Assembly (NCBI RefSeq): GCF_002929845.1 | Contig: NZ_PJJS01000044.1 | Span: 1-64,000, forward strand | Length of the DNA stretch: 64,000 nucleotides | Reading direction: 5' to 3' | Source: Cryobacterium sp. M96 | Lineage (GTDB): Bacteria; Actinomycetota; Actinomycetes; Actinomycetales; Microbacteriaceae | Shown: positions 38,458 through 46,889 of the stretch, piece after piece | Position numbering within the stretch: position 1 is the stretch's first letter | How the letters are laid out: every line of letters starts with the position of its first letter | Made by a program: the position numbers and the translations under genes | Notes under the pieces: generated by a model | Told to the model about the DNA's origin: nothing | The model's input: the letters and a program-made list of their open reading frames with translations, nothing else | The model's database searches: none

Positions 38458-39027
38458 TCAAGCCGTAACTCGCGTGGGCCGGTATCGCACGGCGACTGCC
38501 CCCCGACCGGAACTCATGGCGGTCCACGAGCTCGAGCTGGATGCGCTCACGCAGACCGGCGAGCAACGTCGGCCCGTGTCCGGCAAGGACCGGCTGCACG
38601 AGGAACTCGTATTCGTCGATCAGTCCCAGATCTGCCAACGCCAGGGGGAGCGTCACGCCACCTACCCACAGGCCCTCGCCTGACTCCTGCTTGAGTTGCT
38701 GAACCGCTTGCGCCAAGTCGCCTTGCACTAGCTCGGCGTTCCAATCGACCTCGCTCAGTGTGCTTGACACGACGTACTTCTTCGCCCGGTCGATGGTCTC
38801 GGCGAACGGGATCTGCCATTTATCCATCCAGTCAGGCCACGTGCCCGTGGCCGGCTTCCGCCACGCTGACTCCATCATCTCGTAGGTCACCCGGGCGAAT
38901 AGCAGCGCATTGGCTTGCTCGATCTGAGCGGTCCAGTAGCGTATCGAATCCTCGTTCGGGGGAGTCCTGCCTCGTGATGGCGGCAGCCGTCGAGCGTGAC
39001 GTTGATCGAGTATCGGAGTGGTCTCAT
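38458..39027 (-). pseudogene. DHFR/RibD-C family reductase, two homopolymer frameshifts
   Basis: The reading begins at ATG 39027 (MRPLRYSINVTLDGC...HEAGLP), the usual start of this family. It loses frame at a run of five G (plus strand 38958-38962), continues in another frame through the core (IRYWTAQIEQANALLFARVTYEMM, GLWVGGVTLPLALADLGLIDEYEF), then loses frame again at a run of six C (38499-38504). Undoing both gives an uninterrupted protein of about 189 aa ending at 38458, the normal family length. Either a recent pseudogene or two homopolymer base-calling errors. Confidence 0.8.
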
Positions 39028-39396
39028 CTCGTTGCTCTCCCTTGATGCACGTAGCGCGCATCGCGGACCGAGGGTCAGCCAGGCCGCGTCTTTGCTTGAA
39101 TTGCTCATGGACGAGGGTAATCGGCCCCGCCCTTTCACGGCAGCGTCAGTGCTCGGATACCGTTGGTTGCGGTCCGCGGGAAACGGTCGTTTGAAAATAT
39201 TCGGAGCAGAGAGTGCCGCTGACACTCGTGTCTCGGAACTAGCGATGAGTACACAGAACAATGTCCGCCGGATACGCGGCGTGGCCATGAGACGAGCCAG
39301 CCCACGAGTTCTTGTCGCACCTGTTCGACGGCCGAGGGGGCTCCTCATAGACTCTTCAACGGTTCGTAGCGCGTCAATTCGCCAATCAAACGAAGG
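39028..39396. other. Intergenic region, no supported gene
   Basis: About 370 bases between the broken reductase and the hydrolase-like gene. A plus-strand frame (38996-39406) crosses it but has no ribosome binding site or motif and is probably chance. Confidence 0.45.
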
Positions 39397-40656
39397 ATGT
39401 CATTGATTCAATCAGCGTTTGAAGAAGCAGATCAATCAGGACCCGTGGGGCTCGCCGCGTACGAGAATGATGACTTTGCCCATGCAACAGCGCGTGCGAG
39501 TCAGCTCATCTGCCTTGCCGTTTACCTGGGTGGTGATGACGAGCAAATTGAGATGATAGCTCCGTTTGCGAGTCACCTTGAGGTTCCCCGGCCACGGCCC
39601 GCTACGAAGACCACGCTGCGATATTCCCTCGAATGGCTTGAAGCGATGTCCTTGGGCCTCAAACGTCTAGGCGGGACCGAAGGCAACTCCGAACTGGGAG
39701 TCTTTGAAATCGAATTGGTATCTGCGAATCGAGACGTCCCTGGGCGCGACGTGAATCGGCTGTGGCAAAACATCGACAGCTTCCGGTCCTCTCGTGCCGC
39801 TTTCGCGCTACTTTACGGATCTCTCCGTGATCACAGCGAGTCCGTACGAGTCGCTGCAGCTAGCGCTCTGCACGCGTTGCATCCCATGCGTAATTCTCAG
39901 GTCGTGACCGTCCTTAGTGCAGGACTGGAATCGCAGAGTGCGCTCATCGTAGAAATGGCCCAATCCGCTCTCGCTGACTCTGGACTCTGGTCGCCTCCTC
40001 GACAGCCCAATGGCGGAGGCCCGGAGCAGGAAAGCGCGATCGCAACCGAAGCTATCGACTCTGCCAGCGTCATAATCCACGGTACTTTTGCCGCACTTGC
40101 CGACGACAAACACCGCTGGTACGACCCGTCGGCGGCGCTGCCCGTTAGGATTCTCCGCGAATCGAGTAGTGACTTGTATGTGGGAATGGACTATTTCCGA
40201 TGGACAGGGGGATACACGGAGGACACTCGGCGGGCCGGGACCGACAAGCTCTTGCGGTGGTGCAAAAAACATGGTGTGCGCCAGCTCAGCACTGTCTACG
40301 CCCACAGTCACGGTGGCAACGTAGTGCTAGACGCCATAGCGCAGGGACTTAAGGTCGAACTTCTTGTCCTGCTGCACGTTCCCATCCTGAAGCGGGACCC
40401 GCGCGTGTGGGCTCTAATCGAAAGAAGCGTAGATCGAGTCCTAGACTTGCGGACTCCGCTGGACTGGGTAGTCATTCTCGACGGGCTCAGAACCGGCAGC
40501 CGAAACGGCTTCAGTGGAGAGCTGACTTGCGTAGAGCAACCCAGACCACCGGTAACACAATTCACCGCCGTAAGTCACACCCGATATACGAAGGACAATG
40601 TTTGGGCGTCCCTTGGCTTGACGTCGTATGTCCTCACCGAGAGATCCCTGATCTAG
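39397..40656 (+). CDS. HEAT-like and alpha/beta-hydrolase domain protein
   Basis: 419 aa. Residues about 125-200 (SVRVAAASALHALHP, LIVEMAQSALADSG) look like HEAT repeats. The C-terminal half begins SVIIHGTFA and contains YAHSHGGNVVLDAI, a nucleophile-elbow motif (S-x-S-x-G class) of alpha/beta hydrolases or lipases. ATG 39397 directly abuts AAGG; TTG 39403 with GAAGGA 5 bases upstream is an alternative start. It is the last gene of the island, next to attR. A lipase-like effector is possible; no known system is recognised. Confidence 0.6.
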   Translation: MSLIQSAFEEADQSGPVGLAAYENDDFAHATARASQLICLAVYLGGDDEQIEMIAPFASHLEVPRPRPATKTTLRYSLEWLEAMSLGLKRLGGTEGNSELGVFEIELVSANRDVPGRDVNRLWQNIDSFRSSRAAFALLYGSLRDHSESVRVAAASALHALHPMRNSQVVTVLSAGLESQSALIVEMAQSALADSGLWSPPRQPNGGGPEQESAIATEAIDSASVIIHGTFAALADDKHRWYDPSAALPVRILRESSSDLYVGMDYFRWTGGYTEDTRRAGTDKLLRWCKKHGVRQLSTVYAHSHGGNVVLDAIAQGLKVELLVLLHVPILKRDPRVWALIERSVDRVLDLRTPLDWVVILDGLRTGSRNGFSGELTCVEQPRPPVTQFTAVSHTRYTKDNVWASLGLTSYVLTERSLI

Positions 40657-41031
40657 AGGTTGCATACCTTTCTGCGGCACCCAGTTTGCCTGGGCGGTGT
40701 ACCAGGACCCTACCGTCTGGACTCCGGTATCTCTGGTGATGGGGCCGTCTCGTTTGCGCTAGATATCGGTGATATTCGGCAAATTCCGAGTTAAAGCTAG
40801 AACCTTAAAAGGGGTCGCAGGTTCAAATCCTGTCAGCCCGACCAAAGCCAACGGGACGTTCCCGAAACTCTGCACGCAACGGTGCGGCCGGTCTTGGTGA
40901 TGCAGTTTCTGGGCTCACCCGGCCCCGGGGACGGTCGGAGCACTGCGAGGCAACGATGCCGAGGTTGAGGGAACAAGACGGTGACGAACTTCACGTCCCG
41001 AGTCTGTGACTGACGGGCCCTGGTGCGGTCT
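40657..41031. other. Island right end and flank, no gene
   Basis: Contains attR but no ORF that I can support. Frames crossing it lack ribosome binding sites. Confidence 0.5.
40809..40847. repeat. attR: 39-bp copy of the tRNA-Pro 3' end
   Basis: Identical to 21109-21147. No acceptor 5' strand, D-arm or anticodon arm precedes it, so this is not a functional tRNA. A further 29-base stretch (40855-40883) matches 21149-21177 with 4 mismatches, so similarity continues past the perfect repeat. Confidence 0.93.
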
Positions 41032-41433
41032 CTAATTGCGGGTGAAGCCTTCGAATGGCCGCATGCAGGTCGGACCGAAGCCGTCTCGGATCTTCTTGGC
41101 CTCCTCATTCGGATCGCTGAAAATGACGAATCCGGTAATGTCCGCGCATTCGAGGAAGCCCTCGGCGAACTGCGGGAATACCTCGGTGACGTGGCTAACG
41201 ACGGACGTCGAGTCTCGGTAGCTTTCAAGGATGTGCACCAGCGTCTCGTCCTGGTTCACGGTGTCCTCTCCTGTCGTATCCGCCAACTTTTTTGCGGCCG
41301 GCCGCCACGGGGCTCCTCCATAGGCGTTCTCAGAATCCGAGGCAAGGGCAAGGGCAAGGGCAAGCGACGTGACGGTCGCGGAGAATGCCGAATACCTGAA
41401 CAATCGGTCGAGGCTCCGTCGGATCCACGGCAT
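41032..41433 (-). CDS. Small secreted-type hypothetical protein
   Basis: 133 aa. The N-terminus RRSLDRLFRYSAFSATVTSLALALALA has the charge and hydrophobic core of a signal peptide; its ALALALA part is encoded by a tandem hexamer (AAGGGC on the plus strand near 41341-41366). The ATG at 41433 has AGGA 4 bases upstream. The mature part is unremarkable with one Cys. No family recognised. Confidence 0.5.
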   Translation of the reverse strand: MPWIRRSLDRLFRYSAFSATVTSLALALALASDSENAYGGAPWRPAAKKLADTTGEDTVNQDETLVHILESYRDSTSVVSHVTEVFPQFAEGFLECADITGFVIFSDPNEEAKKIRDGFGPTCMRPFEGFTRN

Positions 41434-41504
41434 AAGTCCTGTGGGTCGGTACGGTCAGCGGGCTGCCGGAAACCGATGGGTGGTGACGCTGCTAGGTTTG
41501 CGAC

Positions 41505-41825
41505 ATGGACGAAATTTCAGTCCGCGACGAAATCGCGGCCTTCGTCGCCGAGCGTGATTGGGCGCAATTCCACAGCCCAGAGAACCTGGCGAAGAGCATC
41601 GCCATCGAAGCCGGCGAACTACTCGAGTGCTATCAGTGGAACGCAGATGCTGACACAGATCGGGTGAGCGACGAACTGGCCGACGTGCTCACCTACTGCA
41701 TCCTGCTGGCCGATCGCCTCGGTGTCGATCCGAATCAGATCGTGCTCGACAAGCTGGCCAAGACCCGTGAGAAGTATCCGGTCAACAAATCGCGGGGGCG
41801 CAGCGACAAGTATGACGTCCTTTGA
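41505..41825 (+). CDS. MazG-like nucleotide pyrophosphohydrolase
   Basis: 106 aa, the single-domain MazG-like type. EAGELLECYQW and, after a short loop, DELADVLTYCILLADRLG give the paired E-x-x-E / E-x-x-D metal sites of all-alpha NTP pyrophosphatases. It hydrolyses non-canonical or excess (d)NTPs to NMP and PPi. It overlaps the GIY-YIG/helicase gene by 14 bases, so the two are translationally coupled. Confidence 0.85.
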   Translation: MDEISVRDEIAAFVAERDWAQFHSPENLAKSIAIEAGELLECYQWNADADTDRVSDELADVLTYCILLADRLGVDPNQIVLDKLAKTREKYPVNKSRGRSDKYDVL

Positions 41826-43590
41826 GATCGAGCGGCTCGACTTCACGAAGGAAGCGGTGCGGGCCTGGGCGCCGCGCGACCACCGCAACACCAATTGGCC
41901 GGTCGTCTACGTATTAGACGATGCCAAGGTCGGCAGCACACCCGCGGTCAGGGGCGGGCTCAACGATGTCTACGTGGGGGAGTCGCGCAACGCGGCCGGG
42001 CGCATGCGCCAGCACTTCGAGTCGACCGAGAAACAGCATCTGAGCACGGTCCGCGTCATCGTCGACGCGACATTCAACAAATCGGTGTGCCTCGATCTGG
42101 AGTCCTACCTGATTCGGATGCTCGCCGGCGACGGCTTCTACCGCGTGCTGAACCGCAACGACGGAATCACCGAGGCGGACTACTACGATCGCGGCCGGTA
42201 CCGCGAGACCTTCCGCGCGGTATTCGACGAACTCAGACGGGACGGGGTCTTCACCCGCAGCATTCCCGAGATCGAGAACAGCGACCTCTTCAAGCTGTCA
42301 CCGTTCAAGGCGCTCTCTCAGGACCAGGCCATCGCCGTCGACGGCATCCTCGAGGGGCTCTTCCAAGATCTCCAGGCCGGCACCGACAGCACGATCGTCG
42401 TGCAGGGTGACCCGGGAACCGGTAAGACCGTGGTCGCCATCTACCTGCTCAAGCTGCTCGTCGACATTGCGGCCTCGACTCCCGGTGAAGACATGGACAG
42501 CGACTCCCTGTTCTCCGAGTTCTTCGTGCCGGGGTATCGGGAACTGCTCGCGGGCATCCGGATCGGTCTGGTGGTGCCGCAGCAGTCCCTGCGTGAGTCG
42601 ATCAAGAAGGTGTTCCGCAAGACGCCCGGGCTTCGGCCGGAGATGGTCATGACCGCGTTTGAGGTGGGCTTCTCCGATCAGCACTTTGACCTGCTCATCG
42701 TCGACGAATCGCACCGGCTGAACCAACGGGCCAATCAGCCTTCGGGCGTTCAGAACAAGAACTTCAGTGTGATCACCCAGAAGCTCTTCGGGAGTGACGA
42801 CAAGACGAAGACCCAGCTCGACTGGATCACAGCGAAGAGCAAGCATCAGATCTTCCTGCTGGACGCGGCGCAGAGCGTGCGCCCGGCCGATGTGCCTCCC
42901 GAGCTGTTGACCGGTCTCGTGCGCCAGGCGAAACTCTCGAGGCGTCACCATCCGTTGATGTCGCAGATGCGGGTTCAGGCCGGTTCGGATTACGTCGCCT
43001 ACGTCAGGCGCATTCTCGATACGACGACGACCAGCACAACACCGCCGGTCGCTGCGGAGGTGTTCGAGGGGTACGACTTTCGCATGTTCGACAGCATCGC
43101 TGGGATGCGGGCGGAGATCCATCGCAAGGATGCCGCGGTCGGGCTCTCGCGCCTGCTCGCCGGGTACGCGTGGGCATGGAAGACCAAGACCGACAAGACC
43201 CTTTACGACATTGAGATCGACGGTTGTCAGCTGCGGTGGAACAGCACGCAGACCGACTGGATCGCGTCGCCGAAGTCGGTGGACGAAGTCGGCTCGATCC
43301 ACACCGTGCAGGGATACGACCTCAACTACGCGGGTGTGATCATCGGCCCGGACCTTCGCTTCGATCCCGTCGCAGGGAAGCTGGTCATCGATCGAGGGTC
43401 GTACTTCGACAAGAAGGGCAAGGAGAACAATCCGGTCCTGGGCAAGACGTACACCGACGACGACCTCCTGCGGTTCATCACGAACATCTACGCGGTACTG
43501 CTCACCCGTGGCATCCGGGGGACCTACGTGTATGTCTGCGACCCCGCGCTTCGCGCCTATCTGCGGGGATTCATCCCGATCGCTGTGTAG
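41812..43590 (+). CDS. GIY-YIG nuclease-DUF2075 helicase fusion
   Basis: 592 aa from ATG 41812 inside the MazG-like gene. Residues about 30-110 form a GIY-YIG-type nuclease domain (VVYVLDD, NDVYVGESRNAAGRMRQHF, catalytic Arg and a Glu in LDLESYLIRML). The rest is a DUF2075/SF1-like helicase: Walker A GDPGTGKT at 199-206, Walker B in LLIVDESHRL, motif III-like FLLDAAQSVR, and a C-terminal HTVQGYDLNYAGVIIGPDL. Such fusions recur in variable loci and are often counted as defence genes. DNA or RNA as substrate cannot be told from sequence. Confidence 0.8.
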   Translation: MTSFEIERLDFTKEAVRAWAPRDHRNTNWPVVYVLDDAKVGSTPAVRGGLNDVYVGESRNAAGRMRQHFESTEKQHLSTVRVIVDATFNKSVCLDLESYLIRMLAGDGFYRVLNRNDGITEADYYDRGRYRETFRAVFDELRRDGVFTRSIPEIENSDLFKLSPFKALSQDQAIAVDGILEGLFQDLQAGTDSTIVVQGDPGTGKTVVAIYLLKLLVDIAASTPGEDMDSDSLFSEFFVPGYRELLAGIRIGLVVPQQSLRESIKKVFRKTPGLRPEMVMTAFEVGFSDQHFDLLIVDESHRLNQRANQPSGVQNKNFSVITQKLFGSDDKTKTQLDWITAKSKHQIFLLDAAQSVRPADVPPELLTGLVRQAKLSRRHHPLMSQMRVQAGSDYVAYVRRILDTTTTSTTPPVAAEVFEGYDFRMFDSIAGMRAEIHRKDAAVGLSRLLAGYAWAWKTKTDKTLYDIEIDGCQLRWNSTQTDWIASPKSVDEVGSIHTVQGYDLNYAGVIIGPDLRFDPVAGKLVIDRGSYFDKKGKENNPVLGKTYTDDDLLRFITNIYAVLLTRGIRGTYVYVCDPALRAYLRGFIPIAV

Positions 43591-43743
43591 CTGCTCCCGA
43601 TTCCTCGCGGTCGACATGAGTCGGTACGGGAAACGTCGCTGGGTCGCTCTGGTCCCCCGTTCTGGGGTGTTCGCCCGGTCTCCGACCATTCCCTGCCTCC
43701 AGTAGATTTCAAACAGTCGTGTCTGCACTCGGGGTAGAGGGCA

Positions 43744-45093
43744 GTGAAAATGGGGGATCAGATGATGAAATTCGGCAGGCAAAAACCGGAGCCAGCGAAG
43801 CCACTGATCGACACGTCGTCGACAGCCGAAAAGAAGGCGTCCAAGCCGACTCTCAGCACCTGGGTCCTCGGTGGCCTGGTCGCTTTCTTCGCTCTGATGT
43901 ACGCCATCCTCGGCGGATTCCCCGCAATTCTCGTCATTCTGGGAATGGCGGCTCTGGTGACGGGTGTGTACGCGATCTCTGGTCGCCGGCCGTGGGCATC
44001 CGTATCAGCCCGCAAGACAACTGCGATCGCGGTGGCGGCCAGCCTTGTCTTCTTCATCTCCGGTGGGGTCGCTGCCGCGGCGCCAGGTGCAGCGGAAACT
44101 GCCTTGGCCGGGCAGCCCACCGCCAGTGCGACGCCGAGCGCAACTCCCATCCCAAGCCCAAGCCCAACGCCAACACCCGGACCGGAATTCTCCGAAGAAG
44201 CGCCGGTCGACCCCACAACAGTCACCGCGGCGACTGAGGGCGCGTCGGTCGTAGTTGTCGATACAAGCTCCACCGACACCACGGCACTAACGCTCCTCGC
44301 AACCATCCCCGTCAAGGGAAAGGCCGCGAAGACCGGCTACGAGCGCACTGGCATGTTCGGCTCCGCCTGGATCGACGTGGACCGAAACGGATGCGACACC
44401 CGAAACGACATCCTCTCTCGGGACTTGAACCCCACCACCAAGTCAGGCACCTGCCGGGTGATGACCGGTTACCTCGTTTCGCCCTACACCGCCACGCCAA
44501 TCGCCTTCGTTCGCGGGCAGGACACCTCAGCTCTCGTGCAGATCGACCACGTCGTGGCTCTGTCGAATGCGTGGCAGACGGGCGCTCAGCAGCTCACTCA
44601 GGCTCAGCGTGTTTCTCTGGCCAACGATCCCCTCAATCTGCTCGCCGTCGATGGCCGCTCCAACGCCCAGAAGGGCGACGGCGACACCGCAACCTGGTTG
44701 CCCTCGAACAAGGCAATCCGCTGCAGCTATGTTGCCCGTCAGGTGTCCGTCAAGGCAACATATGGTCTGTGGGTGACTCAGGCTGAGCACGACGCGATGA
44801 CCCGCGTCCTCGGCTCTTGCACTGGTGAAAAGGCACTGACCTCCTCGTTCACGCCTGCGCCAGCTCCGGTTGTTGTCGCCCCTCCTGCGCCGGCTCCTGT
44901 CGTCGTGGCCCCTGAACCTGCTCCGGCACCGGCACCTGCCCCTGCCCCTGCCCCTGCGCCGGCACCAGTCGACGTCTACTACGAGAACTGCGATGCTGTG
45001 CGCGCTGCGGGAGCGGCCCCGATCTCCGAGGGATCGCCGGGTTTCCAGCCCAAGTTTGACCGCGACAAGGACGGCATCGGCTGCGACGCCTAA
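43744..45093 (+). CDS. Membrane-anchored HNH (DUF1524-like) nuclease with Excalibur domain
   Basis: 449 aa. Two or three N-terminal membrane segments (about residues 38-75 and 96-118) are followed by a Pro/Thr/Ser linker. The HNH core reads MFGSAWIDVDRNGCDTRND, then IDHVVALSNAWQTGA and NDPLNLLAVDGRSNAQKGD. A long Ala/Pro spacer leads to a C-terminal Excalibur calcium-binding motif (FDRDKDGIGCD). The nuclease domain should lie outside the membrane, suggesting degradation or processing of external DNA. GTG 43744 follows GAGGG; ATG 43750 is an alternative start. Confidence 0.85.
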   Translation: MKMGDQMMKFGRQKPEPAKPLIDTSSTAEKKASKPTLSTWVLGGLVAFFALMYAILGGFPAILVILGMAALVTGVYAISGRRPWASVSARKTTAIAVAASLVFFISGGVAAAAPGAAETALAGQPTASATPSATPIPSPSPTPTPGPEFSEEAPVDPTTVTAATEGASVVVVDTSSTDTTALTLLATIPVKGKAAKTGYERTGMFGSAWIDVDRNGCDTRNDILSRDLNPTTKSGTCRVMTGYLVSPYTATPIAFVRGQDTSALVQIDHVVALSNAWQTGAQQLTQAQRVSLANDPLNLLAVDGRSNAQKGDGDTATWLPSNKAIRCSYVARQVSVKATYGLWVTQAEHDAMTRVLGSCTGEKALTSSFTPAPAPVVVAPPAPAPVVVAPEPAPAPAPAPAPAPAPAPVDVYYENCDAVRAAGAAPISEGSPGFQPKFDRDKDGIGCDA

Positions 45094-45185
45094 TGGATTA
45101 AAGGCTGACCAGGTGAGTGTGTGCGGGCAGCCTGCAGGTGAGAGATGTGACGGCAGCGACCTATTCTCAGACGCTCCAGCCGCCG

Positions 45186-45431
45186 ATGGTGAGCCGCTTC
45201 CTTGAACTCTTGGAGGCTGTGGATGATCTCCTCTTCGAGGCGATCGAGCCGGTCCGTCAGAAACTGATTGAAAAACTAGGCGGGTCGGATCGTGCCGCGA
45301 TGGTTGCCAGGGGAGTCCGCCCGCGTGTGATCAACGCGTCGGATGCTGACTTCGATCCGCGAACCAAGCGATTGCCCTATCCCACTTCGAACAAGCTGCA
45401 CTGGACGTCGACGCCGCTGAGCGGCGAATAG
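45186..45431 (+). CDS. Small hypothetical protein, 81 aa (uncertain)
   Basis: Starts ATG 45186 (MVSRFLELLEAVDDLLFEAIE), helical and acidic at first, then basic; an in-frame start at 45117 is possible. No known domain, and only a weak ribosome binding site. Confidence 0.35.
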   Translation: MVSRFLELLEAVDDLLFEAIEPVRQKLIEKLGGSDRAAMVARGVRPRVINASDADFDPRTKRLPYPTSNKLHWTSTPLSGE

Positions 45432-45987
45432 ATTCGCGCCTCGCGCAGGGTCCGATCCGAGACAGTGGTCAGGCGCTGGCCTTCCTGGAGGAAAACAATG
45501 AGGGCTGTGGAGGAAATGGAGCTCCACCTTCACCGACGATCCTCTCCCTGCTGTCTTTCGCAAACGGCCCACAGAACATCGATCCGAAGGCACTTGCGGT
45601 ATGTCGAGTTCCAGGACCGCCACTGGCTCGTTGGCGCGTTCAGGAACACCACTATTGCGCATTCCCATCACGGAACACCGCCAAAGAGCGCCAAAGTCAT
45701 TCACCTCCTCGTCAATCATCGCCAGGTCACTCCAGACGACGTCAGAAGCTCACTCTCATCCTCCCGCCCGTTTGCGGCCGACAGTACTGCTTGCCGTCAA
45801 CGGGCTGCCACGAGCGCGAGTTAGTCGCTGCGTATATTCCAAGTGATCGCTTGGCAATTCTCACGTTGGTCGAGGCCTTCAAACATTCATCGGCAGTGGG
45901 CTTGCGATGATTTGAGAGACCGTCAATACTGGCGACGTCGGCACCATCCCCGACCCACGTCGTCGGGCTCAGCAGGGGGAAGGTCGC
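45432..45987. other. Non-coding stretch, nothing recognised
   Basis: About 555 bases between the possible small gene and the lipoprotein gene. Open frames exist on both strands but none has a motif or a good ribosome binding site; it may hold decayed sequence. Confidence 0.45.
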
Positions 45988-46530
45988 ATGCGCACACCAT
46001 TCTCATTCGGAACAGTCACGATATTCGTGATTCTTGCGCTGGTGCTTTCGGGATGCGGTGGAGGCAGGATCATAACCACTGGCGCAGACGATGCTGCTCG
46101 CGCGGCGGCAAACCTTATTCGTGGGGGCGCGGACGACGGTGCGCGCGGGGCGGCCGTCGTCTTGCTCAATACCAGCATCGATGACGCGGCAGCCTTTCGG
46201 GGCGCGGCGGCCGCGGCAGTTGATGACGCCATTCAGGCTCCACGCTGGACTCAGTTCAAGTCGCAGTTCGCTGCGAAGGTGCGGGTGACGCGCGAAAGCC
46301 GGTTGTGCGACCCAGTGATCGATCTGGTCTTCGCAGAAGATCACGAGGAAGTGATCGCTGCGCTGAGGGCGCTCGCTGGAGAGGCTGGTGCCCGAGATGA
46401 TGGGCAGGAGCTCTATGAAGACACGGTCGCCTTGATCGAAATCTGGGAGGATTTCGACCCAACTGAACCGGACAAAACATATCTCGCAGTTGGTACTGCG
46501 CTATTTCAGGACCTTTATTGCGCTGGCTGA
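45988..46530 (+). CDS. Putative lipoprotein
   Basis: 180 aa. A lipoprotein signal peptide ends in LVLSGCGGG (lipobox, C23 as the acylated Cys). After this, Ala/Asp-rich helices (ADDAARAAANLIRGGADDGARGA) and an acidic C-terminal half with two Cys. Anchored outside the membrane by inference. GGGGGAAGG ahead of ATG 45988 supports the start. No family recognised. Confidence 0.65.
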   Translation: MRTPFSFGTVTIFVILALVLSGCGGGRIITTGADDAARAAANLIRGGADDGARGAAVVLLNTSIDDAAAFRGAAAAAVDDAIQAPRWTQFKSQFAAKVRVTRESRLCDPVIDLVFAEDHEEVIAALRALAGEAGARDDGQELYEDTVALIEIWEDFDPTEPDKTYLAVGTALFQDLYCAG

Positions 46531-46889
46531 GGCAGCTAGGCCACCGGAACACCGACCACTCGGAGTTGAGGTCAAAATCGACTACGCAAACTTTCGGTCC
46601 TTCGTGCTCGATCGAATGCGGAATTCGCAGGTCGACTTCACTGCTTGATAACAGGAGCCTCTGCATGCAGAATGACGGCCGCCCGTGTTCTAACAGCGGG
46701 GCAACACTGCGTGCTGGAGCAACGAACCTATGGCAACGGTGGCATCCGCTTGGGGGTAAAAAGTGATGACAAGATCGTCACCCGACGGAACGAGTAGATG
46801 GAGAAGTCCCTCAAAGCGAGTCGAAACACGTGAAGGCAGTACGCGAGATTTGGTTTAGCCGGAGCAAAGCTTGGGAACGTTGAGAGGGG
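46531..46889. other. Intergenic region, nothing recognised
   Basis: About 360 bases with no supported ORF. It should hold the promoter of the large patatin-like gene; I could not assign boxes. Confidence 0.5.

Noticed and set aside
38996-39406. 136-aa plus-strand frame between the broken reductase and the hydrolase gene
   Set aside because: It begins antisense to the reductase start and has no motif or ribosome binding site.
40809-40847. Second tRNA-Pro gene
   Set aside because: Only the 3' end of the cloverleaf is present; there is no acceptor 5' strand, D-arm or anticodon arm.
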